A stretch of 64,000 nt of DNA from Trebonia sp036276115. Lineage in GTDB: Bacteria > Actinomycetota > Actinomycetes > Streptosporangiales > Streptosporangiaceae. The notes under the pieces are model-generated. The model saw nothing but the letters and a program-made list of their open reading frames with translations. It searched no databases and was not told where the DNA came from. The stretch spans positions 27,048-91,047 of the forward strand of contig DATBEM010000255.1 in NCBI GenBank assembly GCA_036276115.1, read 5' to 3'. Positions 34,383 through 42,599 of the stretch are shown here, in pieces. The position numbers and the translations under genes are program-made. The stretch's first letter is position 1; every line of letters starts with the position of its first letter.

Positions 34383-37300
34383 CTAGCGGGCTCCATTCAC
34401 GCCACGCCGGGCCCGCGTGGCCGAGTCGGGGTCCCCGATCTGCTCGCTGAGCTCAAGCGCCGCCTCGAAGTCCCCGGCCGCCGCCAGCCGCCCGCCGCTT
34501 TGCTCTCGTGTTTCCCCCAGGCCCAGGTAGACCTGTACCTGCAAGTACTTCTCGGCGAGGTCATGGGCGATGACCAGGGCCTTCTGGAAGACATCGATGG
34601 CGGCCGCGTAGTCTCGCGACTGCCGGAAGACGACGCCCATCCCGATGAGCGCCTCGGCCTGCGACCGGCGGTCACCGAGGTTCCGCAGCTCGTCGGCCGC
34701 CGTGCGGTAGTGGTCGATCGCCTCCGCGTACCGTCCGGTCAGGCTGTAAAGCTCACCGATGTTGCTGAGCGCCATCGCCTCGCCCTGACGGTCCCCGAGC
34801 TCGCGGAACATGCCGGGGACCTGACGGAAGTTTCTGAGGGCCTGCTCGTACGAGCCCGCTTCCAGGTGCATTCCGGTGAGGTTGTTCAGCGCGTTGACCT
34901 CGCCCTGCGGATCGCCCAGCGTGCGGAAGATGGCCAGCGCCTGCTCGGCCTCGCGCTGGGAGTCTGCTGCCCGCCGCAGCTGCCACGAGACGACCGCGCG
35001 CCGGTGCAGCGTCTCCGCCTCTCCGTGCTGGTTGCCGAGCGAGCGCCAGAGCGCGAGCGCCTCGTCGTAGCGGTCCAGGGCCTCCGGGTACCGGGCCTGC
35101 CGCCAGGAAAGGACGCCGAGCGTGCTGAGCGCGCCGGCCTCGCCGGCCGTGATGCCCGCTTGCCGCGCGATCGTTAGCGCCCGCTGGGCATGGCCGCGCG
35201 CCTCGTCGTACCGCCCGACCTGGCCCAGCGCGAAGCCGAGGTCGGATAGCGCCCGCGCCTCGCCGGAGGCATTCCCGAGCGCTTGCCAGGCACTGGCCGA
35301 CACGCCGTGCAGGTCAATGGCTTCCGCCCAGTCGGCCCAGTCATCAAGGAACCTGGCCAGCAGGTGCGGCAGCAGGCCTGCGTGCCAGTAGAAGCGGGAG
35401 TCAAGCGCGTAGCGGGCGGCGTGCAACAGGCTGCGCCGCTCGCCTTCCAGCCATTTCTTGCTGTCCTGCCGGGTGCGAAGTTCCGGCAGGACAGGCGCGG
35501 CGGACGTGCCGTTGCCGTTCGACGGAGGAACAATCCGCTGGTGAAAGGGATGCACGAGCATGTCGGCGCGCTCGGCCAGGGACACGTAATAGTCGAGCAG
35601 CCGGCCTATTGCCTGCCGCCGGCCCGCCTCCGGGTCGCGGTCTTCCGCGATGCGCTGCGCGTACTGGTGGATAAGGTCATGAAAGGTGAAATAGCCCCGG
35701 GCCGGCTCCTCGATCAGGTGATAGTCAGCGAGGGCCTCGATCGCGCGCTGGGTCGCGAGCGGCTGTGCCCCGCCCGCCAGCGCCGCTCCCGCGTAGCCGG
35801 AGAAGCTCCCGTCCGGATGCAGTGCCAGCCGTCGCAGGAGCTGCTGCTGGTCCGGCATTAAATACCGGTAGGAAAGCTCCAATGACGCTGACATGTCGCC
35901 TTCCTCGGCCCGGATCTCGTGCATGCGCTCGATAAGGTCCCTGATCGACCAGGCACGCTGATGGCGTCGCAGCAGGGACGCCATCAGCTGGATCCGGTAA
36001 GGCAGGTGGCCGCACAGCGCCAGCACGCTGGCTAGCCCATCGGGGTCGCTGGCGTGCTCTGGCCCCGCGATCTTGGTGAACAGCGCGGCGGCATCCGCGG
36101 GCGGGAGCGTCTCGATGGGGAGCGCCCGCAGGCCGGGTATGTCGTGCGCCCGCAAGCGACTGGTCACCAGGACGGCGCAGCCGGGGGCGCTGGGCAGCAA
36201 CGGCAGCACCTGGCCGGAGTTCAGCGCGTCGTCGAGGACCAGGAGGATCCCGTGCGCCCGGGACCGCCAGAGGGCGAGCCGGTCGTCGAGGCTCGCCGGG
36301 ATCTGGTCGGTCGGGATGCCGAGTGCCCGGAGCGCGGCTCCGAGCGCCGTTGCCGGGTCGAGTGGCAGGGCGGGGCCCTGGGGCGGGGCGGCGGCACTGT
36401 GCGCCCGTAGCTCGAGGTGGATCTGGCGGGTGTACTGGCGGCTGAACAGGTGGGCGGCGTGGACGGCGAGGGATGACTTGCCGACGCCGGGCATCCCGCT
36501 GATCAGGATCACCGGAACGGTTGACCGCCCCTCCCCGGAGTTCAGCCAGCTCGCCATGAGGCCGAGCTCGGCCGCCCGGCCGGTGAAGTCCGGGTTGTCC
36601 CGGGGCAACGTGCTCGCGGTCCGGGGCGGAGGAACCAGGCCCGCAGACTCCGCCCGGCGGGCGGGCCGCCTGCCGTTCGTCTCTGGCGCGTCCCCCAGCA
36701 TCTGCCGGTAGAGCTTGTCCAGCCCGGGCGTGGGGTCGCTGCCGAGCTCGTCGAGCATGAGGCGCCGGTGCTTCAGGTACACCTGGGACACGTCCTGCAT
36801 GCGTCCGCTCCCGTGTAGCGCCAGCATCAGCAGCCTGACTGCCCGCTCATTGAGCGGATGCTGAGCCGCGAGGTCGCGGAGCTTACCTACGAGGGAAGCG
36901 TGCCGGCCGAGGTGGAGCTCGGCGTCAAGGCAGTCCAGGGCCGCGGTCAGCCCTTCCTCCTCCAGCCGCATCCGGACGCCCTCGACCCAGCTACCCGACA
37001 AGTCGGCCAGCGGTACGCCTCGCCACAACTGGTCGGCTTCGCGGAACAACGCGACCGCCTGCTCGAAGTCCCCGCTCGCAGCGGCACTGGTCGCTCTTCC
37101 GACCAGGGCCCGGAAGACCCGGAAGTCGACTTCTCCCGGGGCCACGTCGAGCGAGTAAGTGCCGGATGAGCCGGACCGCAGTAGCCCGCCGTCATCCGGA
37201 TTCCGGCCTCCGCGGCGCAGGTTGCGGCGCAACCTGGATACGTTGGAGTGCAGCGTCGCGTGAACGCTGTTGGGCTGTTCATCCCCCCATACCTTTTCAA

Positions 37301-37433
37301 TCAGTGCCGAGCCGGAAACCGGCCCCCGCTCCCACAGCAGGACCGCGAGCACGCAACGCTCCTTGCGCGATCCCAGATCGATCTGCTCGTCCCCAGCCCA
37401 AAGCTGAACCGGCCCCAGTAGGCGAAACTCCAC
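34383..37433 (-). CDS. AfsR-type SARP regulator (OmpR-like wHTH, BTAD, NB-ARC, TPR)
   Basis: A 1016-residue transcription regulator of the AfsR class. Residues ~1-100 are the DNA-binding winged helix (VEFRLLGPVQLWAGD ... LIEKVWGDEQP), ~110-255 the BTAD helical domain, and ~290-560 an NB-ARC ATPase with P-loop GMPGVGKS near residue 313 and LLVLDDALN as Walker B. The C-terminal ~340 residues are TPR repeats (QALGNASGEARALSDLGFAL and similar). The GTG complementary to 37431-37433 begins the conserved domain. It is divergent from a GT-B/PfkB operon, and three 11-bp-phased TGCAAG repeats lie in the shared 249 bp, so it probably controls that operon and itself. Confidence 0.92.
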   Translation of the reverse strand: MEFRLLGPVQLWAGDEQIDLGSRKERCVLAVLLWERGPVSGSALIEKVWGDEQPNSVHATLHSNVSRLRRNLRRGGRNPDDGGLLRSGSSGTYSLDVAPGEVDFRVFRALVGRATSAAASGDFEQAVALFREADQLWRGVPLADLSGSWVEGVRMRLEEEGLTAALDCLDAELHLGRHASLVGKLRDLAAQHPLNERAVRLLMLALHGSGRMQDVSQVYLKHRRLMLDELGSDPTPGLDKLYRQMLGDAPETNGRRPARRAESAGLVPPPRTASTLPRDNPDFTGRAAELGLMASWLNSGEGRSTVPVILISGMPGVGKSSLAVHAAHLFSRQYTRQIHLELRAHSAAAPPQGPALPLDPATALGAALRALGIPTDQIPASLDDRLALWRSRAHGILLVLDDALNSGQVLPLLPSAPGCAVLVTSRLRAHDIPGLRALPIETLPPADAAALFTKIAGPEHASDPDGLASVLALCGHLPYRIQLMASLLRRHQRAWSIRDLIERMHEIRAEEGDMSASLELSYRYLMPDQQQLLRRLALHPDGSFSGYAGAALAGGAQPLATQRAIEALADYHLIEEPARGYFTFHDLIHQYAQRIAEDRDPEAGRRQAIGRLLDYYVSLAERADMLVHPFHQRIVPPSNGNGTSAAPVLPELRTRQDSKKWLEGERRSLLHAARYALDSRFYWHAGLLPHLLARFLDDWADWAEAIDLHGVSASAWQALGNASGEARALSDLGFALGQVGRYDEARGHAQRALTIARQAGITAGEAGALSTLGVLSWRQARYPEALDRYDEALALWRSLGNQHGEAETLHRRAVVSWQLRRAADSQREAEQALAIFRTLGDPQGEVNALNNLTGMHLEAGSYEQALRNFRQVPGMFRELGDRQGEAMALSNIGELYSLTGRYAEAIDHYRTAADELRNLGDRRSQAEALIGMGVVFRQSRDYAAAIDVFQKALVIAHDLAEKYLQVQVYLGLGETREQSGGRLAAAGDFEAALELSEQIGDPDSATRARRGVNGAR

Positions 37434-37541
37434 CCCTGCTTCCCTTCGCGAATCCCGCCATATGCTCCCACAAGCGACATTCCACATTCGCGGTGGCGTA
37501 ACACCAGAATCGCCAATACTTTTCTTACGAAAGTGTTACGC

Positions 37542-37569
37542 TGCAAGTTTCTTGCAAGGCATGTGCAAG
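37542..37569 (+). promoter_or_regulatory. Candidate SARP operator: three TGCAAG repeats, 11-bp period
   Basis: TGCAAG begins at 37542, 37553 and 37564, exactly one helical turn apart. Direct heptamer repeats at 11-bp intervals are the known binding pattern of SARP regulators. The candidate -10 (CAACCT) starts eight bases after the last repeat, the SARP promoter spacing, though its match is poor. A second pair, TTACG at 37525 and 37536, has the same period. Confidence 0.6.
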
Positions 37570-37682
37570 CTCGTTGGCAACCTCCGCGCCGCATCGTGTC
37601 TATGGGAGCCGCATGACGGGACCCGGCCTGCCGGCGGCGACCCAGCCAAGGAAACGGGGACAAGCGGAGGTTCAGGAGTGCC

Positions 37683-38906
37683 ATGTGCGGCATGGATTGG
37701 CGTCAAGTGCCGGTAGGGCTAGGCGCGCAACGATGGGTCACTCGCGCCGGGTGTAAGACAGTGCTCGTAGTGGTCCATACGGTAACGACGGGACAACGGC
37801 TAGCCGGGATTCTCCGGCTAATTGAATCCGATCAGCGGATTCAGGTGGTATTCACGGCGGCGCCTGATGTCTTTGGCAACGGCGTCGCGGAGTTGCTACG
37901 GGAGCTCGGCGGGATCGTCCTGCCGTGGGAGCAGGCCACCGAGCTGACCTTCGACCTCGCGCTGGCGGCCGGCTACGCGGAACTGCACCGGCTGAGCGCG
38001 CCCGTGGTCGTGCTGCCCCACGGCGCGAGCCACAACAAGCTCGCGGTCCGGCCAGGCCTGAGCGCCGCGCCCGCGCTGCGCGGCGTGTACGGGCTCGACC
38101 CCCAGACCCTTGTCCGCGGCGGGCGGGTGGTTCCCGCCGCGCTCGTCTTGTCCCACCGCCGGGACCTGGAAATACTCGGCCGGCAGTGCCCGGCGGCGCT
38201 TCCGGCGGCCGCGGTCCTCGGCGACCCGTGCTACGACCAGCTCCTGGTCAGCCGGTCACTGCGCCCGCAGTACCGGCGCGCGCTCAAGGTCGGCCGGCGC
38301 ACCACGCTGGTGGTCACCGCCTCGACCTGGGGCACCCGCTCGCTGTTCGGCCAGCCCGAGGTACTGCACGACCGGCTGCTGGCCGAGCTTCCGCCCGACC
38401 GGTACCGAGTGGTGTCGCTGATGCACCCGAATGTCTGGTACGGCCACGGAGACCGCCAAGTGCGCGCCTGGCTGGGCAGCGCCATGCGGCGCGGGCTGGC
38501 GCTCGTGCCGCCCCGGTCGGAATGGCTGGGCGCGCTCATCGCGGCCGACATCGTCGTCGGCGATCACGGGTCGACGAGCGTCTACGCGGCGGCGGGCGGG
38601 GTGCCGGTGCTGTGGGCAGGCGACGGCGACCAGGACCTGGCGCCAGGGTCCGCGGCCGCCCTGCTGGCGCGATCCTCTCCCCGGCTCTCGCCCGACGACC
38701 CGGTAGGGCCGCAGCTCATGGCCGCGCTCCGCCGTCATGCGCCGGCCCTCTCGCGGGCGGTGGCCGCCCGCGTCACCTCCGAGCCCGGCCAGTTCGACCG
38801 GAACCTGCGGCGGCTGGTCTACAGCCAACTCGGGCTCACCCAGCCCGCCACGGTGCCCGTGACCCCGCCCGCCGCCCTGCCGGGCCTCGTCTGGCGAGGT
38901 CGCTGA
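37683..38906 (+). CDS. GT-B-fold glycosyl/glycerophosphotransferase-like protein
   Basis: A 407-residue protein with the two-Rossmann layout of GT-B enzymes. LPHGASHNK near residues 111-119 and VVGDHGSTSVYAAAGGVPVL near 292-311 resemble the acceptor and nucleotide-sugar sites of CDP-glycerol glycerophosphotransferase and UDP-GlcNAc epimerase relatives. Its substrate is unknown. It starts with ATG, with AGGAG upstream, and is followed after one base by a PfkB-type kinase. The pair lies between two NB-ARC/TPR regulators, suggesting a small metabolite-modifying module under SARP control. Confidence 0.6.
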   Translation: MCGMDWRQVPVGLGAQRWVTRAGCKTVLVVVHTVTTGQRLAGILRLIESDQRIQVVFTAAPDVFGNGVAELLRELGGIVLPWEQATELTFDLALAAGYAELHRLSAPVVVLPHGASHNKLAVRPGLSAAPALRGVYGLDPQTLVRGGRVVPAALVLSHRRDLEILGRQCPAALPAAAVLGDPCYDQLLVSRSLRPQYRRALKVGRRTTLVVTASTWGTRSLFGQPEVLHDRLLAELPPDRYRVVSLMHPNVWYGHGDRQVRAWLGSAMRRGLALVPPRSEWLGALIAADIVVGDHGSTSVYAAAGGVPVLWAGDGDQDLAPGSAAALLARSSPRLSPDDPVGPQLMAALRRHAPALSRAVAARVTSEPGQFDRNLRRLVYSQLGLTQPATVPVTPPAALPGLVWRGR

Positions 38907-38907
38907 C

Positions 38908-39852
38908 ATGGCCAGCTCCATCGTGGTGGTCGGCGTCGCCAGCCTGTACATGTCCGTCGGCGTGCCGGGCTTCCCGGTTGAGCACGCGCCCGGCGTCCCG
39001 CCGGCCTGGCTGCGCTCGGGCGTAGCCGGCTCGGCCGCGCACGTCGCCAAGGTGCTCAGCGCGCTCGGCAATGACGTCCGGCTCTGCACGCTGGCCGGGT
39101 CCGACCCGGCTGGCCTGGCGGTCCGGGCTGACCTGCGAGCGGCCGGGCTGCCCGCCGACGGGATCGTGGACGCCGGGGCGACGTCGCTCGGCGTCGTCCT
39201 CGTCTCCCCGGACGGCAGCCGGATGGGCTACCCGTACCTGGCGGCGGTGAATGCCGTCGGCTACCCGGCCGGCACCTTCCGCCACCTGGCGGCGGGCACG
39301 AGCCTCGCGGTCTTGACGAACACCCGGTTCGCGGGCCCGCTCCTCGGGCACGCACGGGACCTGTCCGTCCCGATCGCGGTGGACGTGCACCTCATCGCCG
39401 ACGTTGACGACGTGTACAACCGGCCCTGGCTGGAGGTGGCCGACATCGTGTTCTGCTCCCACGAGCGGCTGCCGTGCCCGCCGGCGGAGTGGGCGGCGCG
39501 GATGTTCGCCCGCTACCCGGGGTGCGAGATCGTCGGGATCGGCCAGGGCGCGGAGGGAGCGATCCTCGGCCTCCGGGACGGTACCCTGGTCCGGGCCAGC
39601 GCCGTGGCCCCGCGCGGCGTGGTGAGCACGACCGGGGCCGGCGACGCGCTCTTCGCCTCGTTCCTGCACGGCTGGCTCGCCACCGGAAGCCCGGTCCAGG
39701 CACTGTCGTCCGCGGTCCTGCACGCCGGCTGGAAGATAGGCTGCCCGCTGCCGGGCGACGCTTCGCTGAGCGAGAACGAGCTTGCCCGGCTGGGCACCCA
39801 GTGCCAGGTCCGGACCGAGATCGGCCGCTGGGACGACGGCGGGTCGGCCTAG
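38908..39852 (+). CDS. PfkB-family carbohydrate kinase
   Basis: A ribokinase-fold sugar kinase of 314 residues. The C-terminal signature STTGAGDALFASFLHGW includes the anion hole and catalytic Asp246. GVAGSAAHVAKVLSALGNDV matches the N-terminal substrate-side signature. The sugar cannot be predicted. It lies one base after the GT-B gene, so the two are co-translated; the kinase may make the phosphate donor or acceptor used by the GT-B enzyme. Its TAG shares CTAG with the convergent STAND gene. Confidence 0.85.
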   Translation: MASSIVVVGVASLYMSVGVPGFPVEHAPGVPPAWLRSGVAGSAAHVAKVLSALGNDVRLCTLAGSDPAGLAVRADLRAAGLPADGIVDAGATSLGVVLVSPDGSRMGYPYLAAVNAVGYPAGTFRHLAAGTSLAVLTNTRFAGPLLGHARDLSVPIAVDVHLIADVDDVYNRPWLEVADIVFCSHERLPCPPAEWAARMFARYPGCEIVGIGQGAEGAILGLRDGTLVRASAVAPRGVVSTTGAGDALFASFLHGWLATGSPVQALSSAVLHAGWKIGCPLPGDASLSENELARLGTQCQVRTEIGRWDDGGSA

Positions 39853-41969
39853 ACGGGACCCGGTTCCCCCAGCTGGGCGAGGCTCTCAGTCACCTCCGCC
39901 ACCCGCGGCGAGCCGGCCGAGACAAGGATGCGGCGGGCGTCGGTGAGCAGCTCGCGGGCCTCGCCCCGCTGCCCGGCGCGCAGGGCGAGGCCGGCCAGGG
40001 CGATCAGCCCGTCGGCCTCGCCCTTCGGGGAGCCGATGTCGCGCATGGCCCGCAGCCCGCGGCGCAGGAACGCGGTCGCCGCCGGCAGGTCCCCGGCCTG
40101 CTCGTGGGCGAGCCCGATCCGGTACACAACCCGCGCCTGGCTGTAGGGGTCTATGACCTGCGCGAGCAGGGTGCCGGCCTCTTGCAGCCGGGCGATCGCC
40201 TCCCCGGGGCGGCTGGCCTGCAGGAGCGCGGTCCCGAGGTCGCCGAGGGCCAGGGCCGTCTTTCGCGTCGCGCCCAGCTCGGTGTAGCCGTTCAGGGCCC
40301 GCGTGAACAGGTCAATGGCGGCCTCCGGCTGGCTTTCCGCCAGGGCGACCAGGCCGAGGCGCCGCTGGCCGCCGGCCAGCCGGTCCGCGTCGCCTAGGCG
40401 CTCCCAGAACGTGATCGCCTGCTCGAAGTACTCCCTCGCCTCTACGTGCCGTCCGAGGTCCATGACGGCCAGGCCGAGCCGGTTGAGCATCTTGGCCTGC
40501 CCCGTCGCGTCATCGCCGTCGCGTGCCGCCGCGAGCGCCAGCTGGTCCAGCTCAAGCCGCTCGCCATAGTGCCCCCGGTAGAGGAACAACGGCCACATCG
40601 CGTCCGCGAGCTGCCACGCGACGGCGTAGTGTCGCTGGCTGGCAGCCAGCCGGACGATCGCGATCACGCTGGGCAGCTCGCGGTCGAGCCAGTCCAGGGC
40701 CACGCCCGCGCTGGCGAACTCGACCGACTCAGCGGGCGCGTAGCGGACCTGCGGGCTCAGGTCGTGACGGTAGGGGGTGACCGCGGCGCTGGCGGCTCCC
40801 GCCGTGACGAGGAACCAGTCCAGCATCCGGCGAACGATGACCGATCGTTCGACCTCGGGCTCTCTCTTCTCGCACCTGTCGCGGGCGTGCAGGCGCGTGA
40901 GGTCGTGGAACCGGTACCGGCCGTCTTCCGCGTCGTCGAGCAGGTTGACGTCGGTGAGCATGCCGAGCAGGCGCCGGGCCTCCGCCTGCGGGATGGCGGC
41001 GGCCGCCGCGGCGACGCCGCTGTCGAACTGCGTGCCCGGGAACAGCCCGAGGATCCGGTACAGCCGGGCTGCGGCCGGCTCTAGGGCCTCGTAGCTGACG
41101 TCGAGCGCGGACCTGATCGCCATGTCATCCTCTAGGTCGAGCGCGGCGAGCCGTTGTCGTTCGTGGGCGAGTGCCTGGACCATCTCGCTGACCGGCCAGC
41201 GCGTCCGCGCGGCCAGCCTGGCTCCGGCCACGCAGATGGCCAGCGGGAGGCGGCCGCACAGGTCAACCAGGCGCCTGGCCGCTTGCGGCTCGGCCCCGAC
41301 CCGTTCCTCGCCGACGGTCCGGGCCAGGAGCTCCAGCGCCGCGTCGGCGTCGAGCCGGTCGAGCTGGACAGCGCGACCGCCGCGCGCCACCAGGCCACCG
41401 AGCCGCGATCGGCTGGTCACGACCGCGACGCTCGCAGGCGACGACGGCAGCAGCGGGATGACCTGAGCGGTCGTCAGCGCGTCATCGAGTACAACCAGCA
41501 TCCGGCGGTCTACCATCAGTGACCGATACAGGCCGGTCAGCTCGGCGAGGTCGGCTGGAACGGCCTGCGGGTCCGTGCCGAGCGCGCGCAGAAACCGGCC
41601 GAGCTCCCGGCCAGGGCTCGCCGGGCCATCTGGCGCGTAACCGTGCAGGTCGGCGAACAAGACCCCGTCCGGGAAGTCGGCCCGGACGCGGTGCCCCCAG
41701 GACACGGCCAGCGCCGACTTGCCCACCCCGGGCGATCCCGTCACGACGATGACCCGGCTGGCCCGGGCGGTGTCCATTGCGGTCAGGGCGTTGGCCCGGC
41801 CCGTGAGCTCGGTGAGCGGCGGCAACTGGCTGGGCGGAGGATGCGCCGGGCGCGGCGCTGGCGATCCGGCTTGGTGCACGTGCACATCCCCGTGGATCTC
41901 GCGCGCCTGAATCGAATGCCCGTAGACGGTCCCGCTGAGCTCGTTCCGAGTCGGCTCGCCGCTCGTCAT
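39849..41969 (-). CDS. STAND NTPase with NB-ARC and TPR domains
   Basis: A 706-residue signal-transduction ATPase. Residues 9-33 hold the repeat-like N-terminal motif NELSGTVYGHSIQAREIHGD followed by VHVHQ, seen at the start of many actinobacterial NB-ARC proteins. The NB-ARC domain (residues ~55-340) has P-loop GSPGVGKSAL (78-87), Walker B LVVLDDALTT and VVTSRSRLG. The C-terminal half is TPR repeats. It has no SARP DNA-binding domain, so it is either a regulator acting through partners or a conflict-type sensor lacking a visible effector. A near-consensus sigma-70 promoter lies 42-70 bp upstream. It converges on pfkB with a shared CTAG. Confidence 0.88.
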   Translation of the reverse strand: MTSGEPTRNELSGTVYGHSIQAREIHGDVHVHQAGSPAPRPAHPPPSQLPPLTELTGRANALTAMDTARASRVIVVTGSPGVGKSALAVSWGHRVRADFPDGVLFADLHGYAPDGPASPGRELGRFLRALGTDPQAVPADLAELTGLYRSLMVDRRMLVVLDDALTTAQVIPLLPSSPASVAVVTSRSRLGGLVARGGRAVQLDRLDADAALELLARTVGEERVGAEPQAARRLVDLCGRLPLAICVAGARLAARTRWPVSEMVQALAHERQRLAALDLEDDMAIRSALDVSYEALEPAAARLYRILGLFPGTQFDSGVAAAAAAIPQAEARRLLGMLTDVNLLDDAEDGRYRFHDLTRLHARDRCEKREPEVERSVIVRRMLDWFLVTAGAASAAVTPYRHDLSPQVRYAPAESVEFASAGVALDWLDRELPSVIAIVRLAASQRHYAVAWQLADAMWPLFLYRGHYGERLELDQLALAAARDGDDATGQAKMLNRLGLAVMDLGRHVEAREYFEQAITFWERLGDADRLAGGQRRLGLVALAESQPEAAIDLFTRALNGYTELGATRKTALALGDLGTALLQASRPGEAIARLQEAGTLLAQVIDPYSQARVVYRIGLAHEQAGDLPAATAFLRRGLRAMRDIGSPKGEADGLIALAGLALRAGQRGEARELLTDARRILVSAGSPRVAEVTESLAQLGEPGPV

Positions 41970-42010
41970 GCCTCGCCAACCTGTAAATCCGAAGACCGCC
42001 CTGGAAGCGC

Positions 42011-42039
42011 AAAGTAGCTCATCGGTTACGAATTGTCAA
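42011..42039 (-). promoter_or_regulatory. Housekeeping-type promoter of the STAND gene
   Basis: On the minus strand TTGACA (42039-42034) is followed after exactly 17 bases by TACTTT (42016-42011). The -35 is a perfect consensus and the -10 matches at four of six positions. Transcription would start about 35 bases before the ATG at 41969. The surrounding AT-richness is unusual for this window. Confidence 0.7.
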
Positions 42040-42237
42040 TTGAAAAAAGGCAATTGGTAAAGATGCGACTTATCATGCTTTATCGCGTGAAACATAGATG
42101 TTGCTGGAACTCAAAGACATCTCCCGATAGGTCTGATAGCTTCGTATCGCTGGAAATGACTCGGGCAACACAAGGCACCAGCCTGCCCAGCGATTACTTC
42201 GCCCGGCGTCCGCGCCCGCAAAGCGGCGCGGTGGTCG

Positions 42238-42268
42238 TGCCGCTTCCGGATTGCGCCCGGAAGCGGCA
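42238..42268 (+). ncRNA. Strong 12-bp hairpin upstream of a micro-ORF
   Basis: TGCCGCTTCCGG (42238-42249) pairs exactly with CCGGAAGCGGCA (42257-42268) around the loop ATTGCGC. TTTATTC follows, so it can be read as a plus-strand terminator or as a stable 5' structure of the transcript carrying the 42298 micro-ORF. Whether an independent RNA is made is not shown by sequence. Confidence 0.45.
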
Positions 42269-42297
42269 TTTATTCGGTCATCGTCTGGAGGTGAACC

Positions 42298-42366
42298 ATG
42301 GAACATCTGATCATCGCCGTGATAGGCGCAATTTGCGCCAGTCCTTGCTGGATCTTCAAGGTCTGA
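42298..42366 (+). CDS. 22-codon hydrophobic micro-ORF
   Basis: MEHLIIAVIGAICASPCWIF then KV and a stop. The ATG has GGAGGTG six to seven bases upstream, as good as any ribosome site in the window. The peptide has one hydrophobic helix-length stretch and two cysteines. It is bracketed by two perfect hairpins (42238-42268 and 42383-42432). It could be a small membrane peptide, a toxin-like product or a leader peptide for attenuation of the sigma-factor gene downstream. A longer 180-codon frame overlaps it in another phase. Confidence 0.4.
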   Translation: MEHLIIAVIGAICASPCWIFKV

Positions 42367-42382
42367 GCGCGTTAGCCATATT

Positions 42383-42432
42383 CCGGGAGGGTTGTGGCGA
42401 TCGCCCTAAGGTCCAATCACGAACCCTCCCGG
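42383..42432 (+). terminator. Hairpin with 11-bp stem, terminator or attenuator candidate
   Basis: CCGGGAGGGTT (42383-42393) is the exact complement of AACCCTCCCGG (42422-42432). The 28-base loop includes the palindrome GGCGATCGCC (42396-42405). GCTTTCTC follows. It lies 16 bases after the micro-ORF stop and ~170 bp before the sigma-factor gene, a layout compatible with termination after the micro-ORF or attenuation. Confidence 0.5.
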
Positions 42433-42532
42433 GCTTTCTCATCTACGGCCGAGCATACTCGACTAGTGGTGATGGTGTCTACTTGTTTGCGCTTGACCTG
42501 GATGCTCCCTGGCTGACATGCGCCGGCCTCTC

Positions 42533-42556
42533 AACCTGTTGGGCGAAGCCGTCGTC
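42533..42556 (+). promoter_or_regulatory. Possible ECF-type promoter of the sigma factor gene
   Basis: AACC at 42533-42536 and CGTC at 42553-42556 are separated by 16 bases, the layout of ECF-sigma promoters (AAC at -35, CGTC at -10). It lies 43 bp before the ATG at 42600. Autoregulation by the encoded SigE-family factor would explain it, but short motifs like these occur by chance. Confidence 0.35.
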
Positions 42557-42599
42557 TACAGGGGTGAGCCGGTGATTACGGGTTCATCCAGGAGGCCAG

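Noticed and set aside
42033..42575. A 180-codon plus-strand frame in the AT-richer gap
   Set aside because: Its length is somewhat surprising, but it lacks a ribosome site, shows no codon bias and contains two perfect hairpins. The 22-codon frame at 42298 has the better start signal. Kept only as an alternative reading.
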